DNA of 14,857 bases, taken from Hemicentrotus pulcherrimus. Lineage: Eukaryota; Echinodermata; Echinoidea; Camarodonta; Strongylocentrotidae. Below, piece after piece: positions 1 through 11,299 of this stretch. Numbering within the stretch: the stretch's first letter is position 1; each line of letters begins with the position of its first letter. The notes beneath the pieces were generated by a model. It saw nothing but the letters and a program-made list of their open reading frames with translations, was not told the DNA's origin and searched no databases. A program made the translations under genes and the position numbers. The stretch spans positions 50,825 to 65,681 of the forward strand of contig BEXV01002444.1 of the NCBI GenBank assembly GCA_003118195.1, in the 5' to 3' direction.

Positions 1-38
1 CCCCCCTCGAAAAAAGTCCTGCGTACGCCCCTCGTGAC
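1..38 (-). repeat. End of a dispersed repeat at the window edge
   Basis: On the minus strand it reads GAGGGGCGTACGCAGGACTT followed by a C/G homopolymer-rich tail. This resembles the terminal part of dispersed elements common in marine invertebrate genomes. It is cut by the window edge, so the class cannot be given. Confidence 0.4.
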
Positions 39-189
39 ATGACATGGTGACAATAACAATGCTACAAAAATCTGATATCATTTCGGGTTCAATTCTTATT
101 TTATTTCAAGGAAACGATCAAATCTCCACTGACTATGAATAGGCCTACTATGCGTACTTTAAAAAAAAAATGATTCTTTTATGACACCT

Positions 190-250
190 TTTACGTCACA
201 ATAGATGCGCGCAAGGGATATAGCACTGCGCAGTCCACTGCGCACGCATG
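190..250 (+). promoter_or_regulatory. Possible RGS22 core promoter motifs (CRE-like, NRF1-like)
   Basis: TTACGTCA at 191-198 is one base off a palindromic CRE. CACTGCGCA occurs twice (224-232 and 236-244) with a 12-bp period, and TGCGCACGCATG at 239-250 matches 10 of 12 positions of the NRF1 consensus YGCGCAYGCGCR. They lie 130-190 bp upstream of the start codon. No TATA box is evident. This rests on motifs only. Confidence 0.35.
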
Positions 251-382
251 GATACCATCGTCTCAGTTACTTCATCACATACGTTACATGCATGGCGAAA
301 GTCAAACAAGAAAATGAAAGACGGTGCAGCGCGAAGGATTATCCTTTACACTTATTCGTTTAAAACATAAGAATAGGTCGGA

Positions 383-416
383 ATGGAACAGGACAGTAGC
401 GAAGTTGAACTAAGGG
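383..416 (+). CDS. RGS22: RGS22-like exon 1 (start codon)
   Basis: The coding part begins MEQDSSEVELR and ends at a GTATGT donor in phase 1. The ATG has A at -3 being G-rich context (ggaATGg), and an in-frame TAG at 374-376 closes the frame upstream, which supports this start. Joining to exon 2 creates a Gly codon and gives a 40-residue N-terminus of about the same length as in vertebrates. The 5' UTR start is not visible. Confidence 0.8.
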
Positions 417-3400
417 GTATGTACTGTTTCAAAATTTGTCTTCATTGCTTTCTTGTTCTTTTACTCTCTGTGTATTCTATTCATTTTTAGTATAGCCTTT
501 CTGATAAATGAACAATTGCAACAAGGGTTTCACTGTCTAGTTAACTTCCTTTAGGTTCATAGATGGAATTGCAACCAAACAGATCAATATCTTCAAGGAT
601 TCCTTTAAGTTCCCTCTCAAAATTGCATATGAGTAAAGCAAGATATTAAACTGTGCTCAAGGTAAGAAAAAAAACATTCCTGCCTTATTATTCACGTGCA
701 GAAATTATTAGAGGAAGAAAAAAGCGTAATATAATGATATCGTCATGGAAACATATCAAAGAATAATTTTTGAGAATAATTCGTTTTGGATAATCAATTT
801 CTTAATATATCACGATATATTTGACATGGCGATATATTTGCCTGTTAACTGCTATATTATATACCTTTTTATATACACTTTGACAGGGGAAATCCCCTCT
901 GAATCTGAGTTTGCTCGTTTGCTGTGCGACAAGACTTTCGTTGATTACTTTAACGTCTTCCTCTCCCTACCAGTAAGTACACCCATATTTAGCTCTTTAA
1001 AAGTTTGTTTGTTCTAAATCCACTCGAATTATAATCATTAACGCTTAATGAATCGCCAAATGATTTGGAATGGAATGGAATGGAATGGTGGTGGTTATTT
1101 TACCTGACTGCTAAGAAAGGATAAATGCCGAAGTTTTTAGGTCCTCTCCGAGGGACTTGATAATGAGGATTTATGCCTTACCAAAGGGCACTAGCGCATC
1201 GCCTTGGCTTCGAACCCGGGTCACCGGATTACGAGACCACTGCTCTACCGACTGAGCTATCACGCCTCCTCTGATAAAACAGAGGAAAAGTTTCTAACTC
1301 AGTTATCTTGCATTTCTTCAGGATTATACAGTCAGAAACACACAACAAGTTAATTACATATTTATAAACCAGATAAAAGCGCAGAATACACCATTATGGT
1401 TCGATTCACTAACTGTATTAGAACGACCTTCAGTGATTTCTTAAAAAATTTTGTTTTGGGTTTTGTTTTACTCTCTTTCTCTCTCTCTCTCTCTTTCTCT
1501 CTTGCAGGTATTTTCTCAGAGATTGCTGTTTAAATGTTCAGACCAAAGCTTTGAACTTGACCCGCCCATAAAAAGAAACCAATATGTTAGTATGGTTTAA
1601 TTCTTGATAATGATACCACTTACTGTTTAACAGTCTCATCATACCACTCAGATTATCAGTTTATGTATTTTGACAAACGCATGGTGTGCCATTGTGATTT
1701 GGTTCATTTATGTTTGTGCGGTGAAATAGAAGCGATTAAAACAATAGTGTGCTAAATTTCGAATGTACATTTATATTCGCATAACTTGTGCATCGCTTTC
1801 GTGTAAACATATACTAACAGAACATGTATCTTCTTTACAAAAATAAGTTTTCTCACTTTGATATCATGACATTTCGTTTACTTTCCATGAAATAGTTCTT
1901 AACGTTCATATGATATAATAATAATATGTATTTCTATAGCCGCCGTCTATATTTTCTAGATTATTTAGATAATTCTAATCCGAGGCGCATTTATTATTAC
2001 CATGACTTTAGCCTAGCTGACGCTTATACAGCGCTCCAGCATTTCAAGGAAATTAATTCCTGCCAGGTACACATTTACATCACCTGGGTTGAGTGTGGCA
2101 AATGTAGATCAATGTCTTGCCAAAGGACATTAGTGCCGCGGCGGAACTCGAACCACGGACCTTGTGATCGACAGTCCAGCGACGTATCCACTCGACCACG
2201 ACACCTCAATAAGCACCTTCATAGCAGCTTTACGCCATAAAGCATGTGTGATGATGTGTCACATTATTTGAAATTTAACCAGATGACTACTGAATTCTCA
2301 CATTGCCCATAAGTATAATACAGGAACAACCAGGCTCCAGTAGGCAATGGGTTAATAACCCACTCTAGTAATAGCTACAAAAACCGAACCAAAAATTACA
2401 GTATCCTTGCCTGCCAAGAATTCGTCGGTTTGGAGTAAGAATCCGTTTGAAGGTATCACGTAGGTATTACTCTTATAACAGGATAATCATCATGATCATA
2501 ATAAAATTAAAAATAAAAAATTAAACGATAATGTAATCCCCAAGCAACTGCTCTCACTCTCTTTCAATTAATTGTCCTTTGATTCAAGCGTGTAGATCGA
2601 ATTAAGTTGATGAGATGGGTACGAACAAAGAGAGCTCCGTTTTTCTTCAAGAGCGACCTCTACCTCGAATACGTACTATGCAAGCAACTTCAGAAAAGCC
2701 AGTTACATCTGGTTTTCAACTATGGAGCCGACGCTACAAGTAAGTTTTTTAAAAAGCAGAATAACATTATCTATACTTATTGATTGTTCAAAGCAGGACT
2801 CTTCTGAAATGCAGAGACGAAAAAGAAGAAGAAAGTTTCCATCCTGATTGGAGAAAAAATTGGGATAATGGCGCTCCTTTAACGAGTACTACAATGAATG
2901 GGTAATAATCGCCCGAGAAAATGGCTTATGTTGCAAATAGTCATTAATCTACTGACGGATGCGACAATGACGTCAATGAGCGAAGGCACATCATATTTTG
3001 GAATACATGTGCATGTCAAACACAACAATAGTGCTGGCAACAATCGCAGAAGAATCTATTGAACTCTAGTTCAGTACACACATTTTCTTTACATGTATAA
3101 AAGCTGTTGCATAATATTCTACAAAAAATTCATTGTGCCTCACTTGAAGGAAGATGCAATTTTATCAGTCTTACGTCTCTTCATAGGTTTTTTTTTTTTT
3201 AAGTTCGGTAGAATTGTCCGACGCCTGGTCTTTTCATTAAAATATCCTTCAAAAGTTGTAATAAGTTTGTTCAATTCTCATTCGTCACGCCGTCTGCACA
3301 TGCACAGGCGCAAAGGAGAAAATGATGGACCACTGTTTGATGACGCGCTGGCTGAAGAGAGCGTCAGGCATGCGCAGATTTCGCTGCTTCATCTCCAAGA

Positions 3401-6400
3401 CTGTTGGGGAAAACTCTGTGCAGTTTTGGTTGGACACAGAAAAGTTCCGCAGGGCAGCGAAACAAGGCGAGGAGCAATGGGCCCGGTTCTACCGTAAGGT
3501 GGAAACCAAGTACTTCAAGAGTCGTAATGTCAAAATACCTCTAGCCGCACAGATGTCTCCGCTCCAGTTATATCGTAAGTTTTATGAAATGTTTCATGTA
3601 ACTCGTAGCATCGATGATCAGAGAGGTGTTATCTTTAGTTATCTTAAGTTCTTAACCCATGTTCAGAAAAATCTTTATAGATAATATACTTGTGTTTCTT
3701 TGTACAATAACTGAAACAGACTTTAGCAAATACATTTGTCTAAAATGTGCGAATTTTATATAAACCAAAATTGTAACAACAATACAATAAATAAATGCAT
3801 TACAAAATGAAAAGTTAGTACAAGAATGCGATCATCATGACTTTTGCTTGAGGAAATCTGAATGTGATATTTTTTTACTGCAGAATCGAGCCTAAGCAGT
3901 TCTACGGATACAGAAACGACCGATGGTAGCACACTGCAGACGATAACCCGAGATACATGCCTCGCTATCCAGGGTTTCATTCTTAAATCTCTACAGGTTT
4001 GACATCTTCATTTATAATTCACAAACTTCTAAATATGTCTTGCTTATGGATCATCTCTTGAAGAAATATACATATGCTTCCTTTTAAGATACAGCTTGAC
4101 AGAGACTGAACAAACTCGTATTGGTTTGAAACAAGGTCATGAATGATTTATTTTCATGACTACTCATTTCAAATGATTTATGATTTATTGTTTAAAAAAA
4201 AACTAATATATTGATATTGCAAGGCTGATGTGCCCGACAGTTTCTTTTTCCTTTTCTAAAAATAATCTTTTCGGTATACATCATACTTGCCAGGCCTAAT
4301 ACTTGCTGTCCCATATGCTGCAAATTGATCCTATCAGCCTATTTATTTTCATATAAAAGTATGCCTCATTTAAGAAGAAGAAAAAAAGGATCGAGCCTAA
4401 AAGAATAGATAAAAATGAATCGTATATGTTATAAAAATCAAATCAACAAACCACAACCGTAACTTTTGATGTTATTTGAAAATTGGTTGATATTTTGTTT
4501 AATTCTCAAATTCATATAATGCCTTGAAAATCCTAAAAGCATATACCGAATAATCTATCAATCAAACCAATCTGATTACATTACAGAACTACTGGGTGCC
4601 ACGCTACTTCATCCATTGTAAACAATGCTTTACCAAGTACCCCAAAATAACCCCCTTCAAGGTTTATCGACCCAACTGTTACGCCATTAGAGTTCGGAGC
4701 CTTTCCGAGATCACAAACGAAGGCGAAGCCGAAGAAAAAGGAAAGACGCCATCCGATGCTCGGTCCCGTCACGGTATCCGCAAACTACAGCTCCTGAGAC
4801 AGAGCGTCGGAAACCTCATGTCCATGTTCAGCTCGAACCAAGCCAGGCGGATGAGGCGGTCACAGCTTTCGACGCTTCTCAAGGTAGAGGACACTGGTGA
4901 GGTGGTTCGTGCGGGATCCTCTGAAAGTACAAATCTTATGGAGGAGAGCGGAGAGATGAAGTCCAAGGGATGTGACTGGTTGACGGATGAGTTCCCACTG
5001 CCAGCCATATCAGAAGAGAGTGCAAGTTACGAACGCAGTCGCAGCGCATCACCAGTCATGGGCACCCCAAGTATTAGGGAATCAATATTTGATCTAAGTT
5101 CCATATCCACTGATGGTCGTAGCGAAAGTGATCAGGGTGATGAGGAGGGTAAGTTGGCCTGGGCCCTGTTTCATAAAACTCAATACCAATAACAAGTTAT
5201 AGGCTACTGTTATAAGCTACTGAATCCTAGCATCTGATTGGCTGAGAACTAATTTGTCATAGAAATTGAGCATTTGTTATAGATAGCAAGTTTTATGAAA
5301 CAGGCCCCAGATCCATCTTTAAAGGCAGTTGATCAAAACTCAATTCATCACTTATGTGTAGGAAAAATATATCAAGGAAAAACATATCAGTTGTTGTTTT
5401 TGAAAGATTCTATGCATAAATTATACAAATGTTATACTTTGCCAGACTACATTGTATCATGATGTTATTTCACTGTTGTTATTTATAAAAGTTACCCTAT
5501 ACTTATTAGCCATGTACATTATTTTCATCATTTCAAAATACATTATTGACGGAGGAACTACAAATATGTTTTTATTGATGAGAACACAATCCCATTTTTT
5601 ATCATTTTTTTCCGTTGCCTTTTGTTTGCTAGAATCCATGCTCCTCTTCATTGGGAAAACATCTAAGATGTCAAAGCATTCTTGTCGCCGATCTTCATCA
5701 TGTTGCAGTGCATCTCCTCGAAGAAGTGCTATGGCGGATGATGATTTGGATTTCCAAAGACCAGCATCCGCGCCGAGGTTATCATCTGGACGTAGGTCAA
5801 GGAGAGGATCGGCTAGAAGGGGTTCTTCAAAAAGTGGATCCTCAAGCGTTGGATCTTCAAAGAAAGACCACGACAAGCGTGGAACTTCGGATGAGGAAGA
5901 GGCATCTTCAAGCAGTAGTGATGAATCGGACCAAGGTCACACAAAGTCTCCGAAACCACCCATCCCGGCTACTCGAACCATTTCGACAGAAGGATCAGAA
6001 ACCGACAAAACTTATTTAAATTATGTTACCGATACAACGAAGAAAAACAAATCAGAAGAAATGGCGACAGATAAGGATGTGCATAATCGAGATCAGGATA
6101 GGCATAAACCAGTTCCTGATCTAGGAACCTTACAAGGTGGCGATGATGACCTATTGAGCACTCTTAAAAACATTGCAATGAGAAAAAGTCGCAGGGCTGC
6201 TCCGCTTTCTAACATTGATAAAACAGCTCTAAAAAAACTGGAGCGGTTGCACTCTGTTTCCCTAGGTGATAAAGACGGGCACGAGACATTCAACGATAGT
6301 GTTGAAAATGGGGTGATGACCAGTCGACAAGGGAAGAGGGTGGCGTACTCTCTTCTCCCATTTGAAGACAAACTCTCTGAAGATGACAGAAGGTTGATGC

Positions 6401-9400
6401 TTGTTTGCACTCTTCCAGAGGCGCTTGAGATAATGGAAGAAGATATGGATTCACTGGTTCCGAGACGTACACAAATGCATCCTGCTCTAAAAACTCCACG
6501 ACCTTATGCTGTAAATATCACCAAACCACGCTTGTCTGGATACAATCTGGGAGAAGCTGACTTCCGCTCGAAGAATAGGTTGTTGGTGAGTGCTATCTTG
6601 TCCGACAAGTTTGCGGCTAGGCCTTGGACGAAATTTCTGGTGCAGTATGGCTACTCCAAGGAGCAACGGTATCTGAGATTCTGGCACGCTGCACAGGAGT
6701 ATCTGGATGCTGCTCACCCGATCGCTGAGATGCGACAAGATCTATTGAGACAGAGACTGGCCGCAGAACTCATCACTAATTTTCTCCAACCTGCAGGTGA
6801 CGCCCTAAACTGTTTTCTTTTACACACTATAATGTTACACCCTGAGCGTTAAATATAAGACATAACATCTCCTAAGAGTATCTTATGTTACCTTGTTATA
6901 AGATGATTTTACTGGAAATAAACGCAATGATACTGAATTATATTCTGTGATGATGATAACAAAACAACAACAATGCACGTAGTAGTTATAATGCTGGTTA
7001 TGATGACGATGATAATAATAATAATAATAATAGTTATACAAGTTAAAGATTAAGATTAAAGATAGAAAGAAAATAAAATACTATAATTATGTCTCTATGA
7101 ATGTTTGAGTTCAACAGGACTTTGTTGGTAGTCAAATGTGTTTTCAGTCATCAATGTGCAGTGCCATTTCAAACAAAAATTAAACCCATGACTTAATTTT
7201 CGAATGATCAACAGATGATCGCAAAGTACGCATCGGTCGTCTGCTCACCGCAGAGCTCAGGATCCAACTTGGAGCTGGCAACGGTGACGAGCTGCTTTTA
7301 CACGCCCAGGATCTCGCCTGCGAGGCTCTGCGTGAAGTCTGGGCAGACTTCCAGAAGCACGAAGTGGACAGCTTCATCAGTTGGACGGTGAGTGAGAGAG
7401 GTGGGTGAGTGAAGGAGGGCGGTGAGTGAAGGAGGATGGTGAGTGAAGGAGGATGGTGAGTGAAGGAGGACAAGGAGTGAAGGAGGACGGTGAGTGAAGG
7501 AGGACGATGAGTGAAGGAGGTAGGTGAGTTGAGGAGGTGGGTGAGTGAAGGAGGGCGGTGAGTGAAGGAAGGCGGTGAGTGAAGGAGGGAGGACGAGAAA
7601 GCCAGTGGTGGAGGAGAGAGGGAGGTCTGGGTAGACTTCCAGAAGCACGACGTGGACAGCTAAGACTGTGAGTGAAGGAGGGTGGTGAGTGTGGGTAGTA
7701 CGGTGAGAGAAGGAGAGTGGTGAGTGGTCGAAGGAGGGAAGACGAGAAAGCCAGTAAGAGGTGGAGGAGAGAGGGAGGTCTGGGCAGACTTCCAGAAGCA
7801 CGACGGGGACAGCTTAATCAGTAGGACAGTGAGTGAAGGAGGGCGGTGAGTGTGGGGAGGACGGTGAGTGAAGGAGGGTGGTAAGTGATCGAAGGAGGGC
7901 GGTGAGTGAAGGAGGGCGGTGAGTAAATAGGAGGACGAGAAAGTCAGTGGGTGATGGAGGATAGAGGGGAGTATATGAGGGAGAGACGAGAAAGAGAAAT
8001 TGGGGAGGGGGTGGAAGAAGAGAGGGAGAGAGACACAATCGGAGAGGGAGCTCTATGAAACAGAATTTGAAGAAAAAATTACTTGTGTGACGAATTAATG
8101 ATTCATCGTCCAGTTTTATGGAAAAAGAGGAAAAGCCCGTCTCAATAAGTGCATCGATGTACTTTAGCGCAATGTACATTAATTATTAATTGGTCAGTTC
8201 AGTTACACATTGAAAATAATTATTTAACAATGCAAAGGACCATCCAATAACAAAATAAACTGCCTTTTACAGAGCGAGAGGAAGAATGCTCAGCAGCGTG
8301 CCTATCCACTCTACGAAAGCCCGACCCTAAACTTGATGAACAATCGCATGGTAAAAACAAACCCTTCGGACCTCCCCGGGAAAACTGACCCTAAGACGCT
8401 TACCCAGATACTCGCCGATGGACGCAAGACGAGCTCGAAAAAGAGTATCGGAGGTGCCACATCATCGGCAAAGGCGCAGGAGTGCGGCGACCATACAAAC
8501 TCGGTAGCGCCGTATAGAATGATACGAGCTGTAAAGATCTCTTCGGGGTTGCCTTTAACAGGTTTGTCCATTCAATTCAACCATAATGGTTTTGTCAAGT
8601 AACGAAGTACAACATAAATAATGGTAATAATAATAATAATTAAATGTTTTTGTATAGTGCGTAGCACATATGCATACTTTAAATACATGTTTATTATGCG
8701 CTTTGCAGAATAGAATACAGGAAACCTAACGATAATCTCCCGTGTTAGGATACCTTATCAGTGACTTAAAAAGGGAACAGAAGTATGGATTATTAATGTC
8801 TAGCGTGTTGTACAATCCTTTTCTTTGATATTTAACAATTAAAGACAGAGAAATTTAGATCTGACATTGGTAGCTAGAAATATGTACAGCTAAATCAAAC
8901 AAAATTAAACAAAATGTAAAAATACACGTAGTTTGACACATTTGTTTTCATGATCTTTACTCATGCAGGCTTGCCAGATGCCGAGGTCAGTGACCCCAGT
9001 GACCCAGATGAAGAATCTGACGATGAAGGGAGTCTGCGCAGAAAGAACATGATCGTCCTGAGAAAACGTATAAAATTATTATTTGTATTTGTTTTTGTAA
9101 CCGTCTCATTGACACATTAAATAAATAAAAAATAGACACGACTGACTTAGCCGGGAAGGATTATAATAAGGCCTGAAGGAAACCTTTACTCCATTTTATT
9201 CAGAATAACAAGAGACGGAAGAAAACGGGTATTTGGTGTGTATCTTTACAAACCTACCAAACATTGAGGTACCAAATTAGACACTAACTTAGATATTTAG
9301 TCGCTAGATTATTTTAGATATACCGGTATATGTTCTATGGTTCTAAGAGCATTTCGTTGAAATCTTTTAAGTGAATTCATTCATTGAATGTATACATTGC

Positions 9401-11268
9401 ATGATATACTATAGGATTTCCCGGCGAAATTCGCGAGTTTGTCATTCGAATTCATTTAATTTGCATTTAAGTTAGCGCAGATCGCCTCTGCAATGCCAAT
9501 TATCATTCAATTTTCCCGTTTTCGTATTTGATTTAAGTTTTTGGTCGAAGGGTTTCATAGATCTGTCATTTAATTTAGAAACTGCTCAATTGGCATTCAA
9601 ATTAATCGTCACTTGTGGAGGCGTCATATTTATCATTCAAATTAACACCTGTCATTCGTATTCGAATTATGTTTATTCAAGGATGTGAGGGGGAAGAAAT
9701 GCGACACGCGTTTACAGTTTTAAAAAAATGCAATTAAATGCATGATCTGCCATTAGGGTCTTTTCTGCTATTCCATTTATTAAGTTTGAGGACAATTCAT
9801 GTGGGTATAGCTAAGGCAGACATTAGGCAAAGAAGGGGCGAAATCAAGGGATATGGCATTTCTGAACAGACATTGTTCATATACCCCGGAAAAGTGGGGA
9901 TACAAAAATACCTACCCCAGTCACAATATTGTACCCTTACTCCATAGTGAAACTGTGATAAATTTATGATGAAACACAAGACAAACAACTTCCTTGCATG
10001 AAAATTTACCAAAATATTAAGACCATCAAGTCCGTGTAAGTTTTTTTCTTTTCTTAACAATCAAACTTGAAGGATGATGAATATTGGATAAATCTAAAAG
10101 TATATTAAGTGTATAAAATATGATGAAATACACATGAAAAAAAATCTTGAAAGAAAAAGAATGAGCTATAAAAAGTGTTAAATAAACGAGAAATGTATAT
10201 TGACAATCAATTTAAGTGCACAAAGTGCTTACTTGAATGCTACAAACGAATTCAAATGCTAAAAGTACACTTTCGCGATGTCAGAAATCGTGTTGCGCCA
10301 AATCGAATGACCAAATAGCGAAAGAAGCACATTATTCGTTAATTTGAATGAAACATAGATTCTAACGAAAACTTCATAGACTTGAAAACTAGAAAAAGAA
10401 ATATAAACCCAAGATATTTCTGACAGCACTAAAACCGTCGAATTTGAAAGCAACACAAATCAATTTAGATGACCAACTCGCGAATTTGGCCGGAAAATAC
10501 TATAACAACTAACATAAAGAATGGGGAAAAGAACAAGTAGTCGCATATTAACACTATAGTGTTAATATGCGACTAACGGTAACTGTGCACATTTAATGTC
10601 TTGATGAAATATTACGAAGAGCCTGACGTCATGCAGGATCATCACAATAGTCACAATAACGTCAAATTTAGATAGAAACTACCTATTGCAGATTTCCGTT
10701 CTACGTTCCTGTGTATATTTAATACCTGAGTAGAGATGGCATGACGTTTTGTATCCAAACCTAATGTATTTTTGTTGTTTTTTGTTCTTGTTCTCGTAAT
10801 CTGCTTTGCACAGGTAAAATCAGGAGTCCACCACCGCGGGAAAGAAACAGGCCAGCCGGTAAAGGCACTCAGCGGCAGACCGAAACACATTCTCGTGTTA
10901 TGAGAAGTAGCCAGGGTTACGAATCACCACGCACGGCAGAGAGAGATCAAGAGATGNGATGAGGAATATGTACAGAAGAAGGCAAACGTCATCATTGAAG
11001 TCTTTCTCGATTCAATCGTCCCGCCGAAGGTGCAGGTAATCATAAAGTATTTACCAATCACTCTGATGATGACGACCATGATGATGACGACGACGATGAT
11101 GAAGATGATAATGACGATGAAGTTGGTCGAGAGTGTTGTTGACGATATTAATATTGTCGATAATGATGTTTATGATCATGATAATGGTGAAACGACAGAG
11201 ACAACGATGATAAGGATGAAAATGTTTAAGACGATGGTGATTACGATATCACGGACATATCAATGAAC

Positions 11269-11299
<31 letters not shown>

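Larger units (their letters stand above)
7388..7940 (+). repeat. 17-bp minisatellite of splice-donor-like units with two copies of the exon 9 tail
   Basis: The basic unit is GTGAGTGAAGGAGGRYG, repeated imperfectly from the first base of intron 9. I count about 18 GTGAGT hexamers and one GTAAGT by eye. The tract is interrupted by 7625-7667 and 7778-7828, copies of the last 51 nt of exon 9, each preceded by the module GACGAGAAAGCCAGT...GGAGAGAGGGAG. Decayed purine-rich sequence continues to about 8045. The long minus-strand frames here simply translate the repeat. Confidence 0.93.

Noticed and set aside
1196..1268. A functional tRNA-Thr gene on the minus strand
   Set aside because: The A and B boxes are present, but the anticodon stem is mispaired and the sequence continues into a SINE body and tail.
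1926..2240. A 104-residue plus-strand open frame
   Set aside because: It lies wholly over the second SINE, read antisense.
2402..2452. A 51-nt candidate exon with ATTACAG acceptor and GAAG|GTATCA donor, phase 0-0
   Set aside because: It would fit in phase between exons 3 and 4, but the upstream sequence is A-rich with no pyrimidine tract, and the 17 residues show no similarity I recognise.
5452..5632. An N-terminal extension of the exon 8 open frame with hydrophobic segments
   Set aside because: The splice acceptor at 5631-5632 joins exon 7 in phase; the upstream frame is AT-rich intron.
7388..8045. CRISPR-like repeat array
   Set aside because: The repeats are contiguous 17-bp units without unique spacers, in a eukaryotic intron.
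7180..8179. Long minus-strand open frames of Ser/His/Pro-rich repeats
   Set aside because: They are translations of the purine-rich minisatellite; the repeat keeps stops out. There is no homology and no start context.
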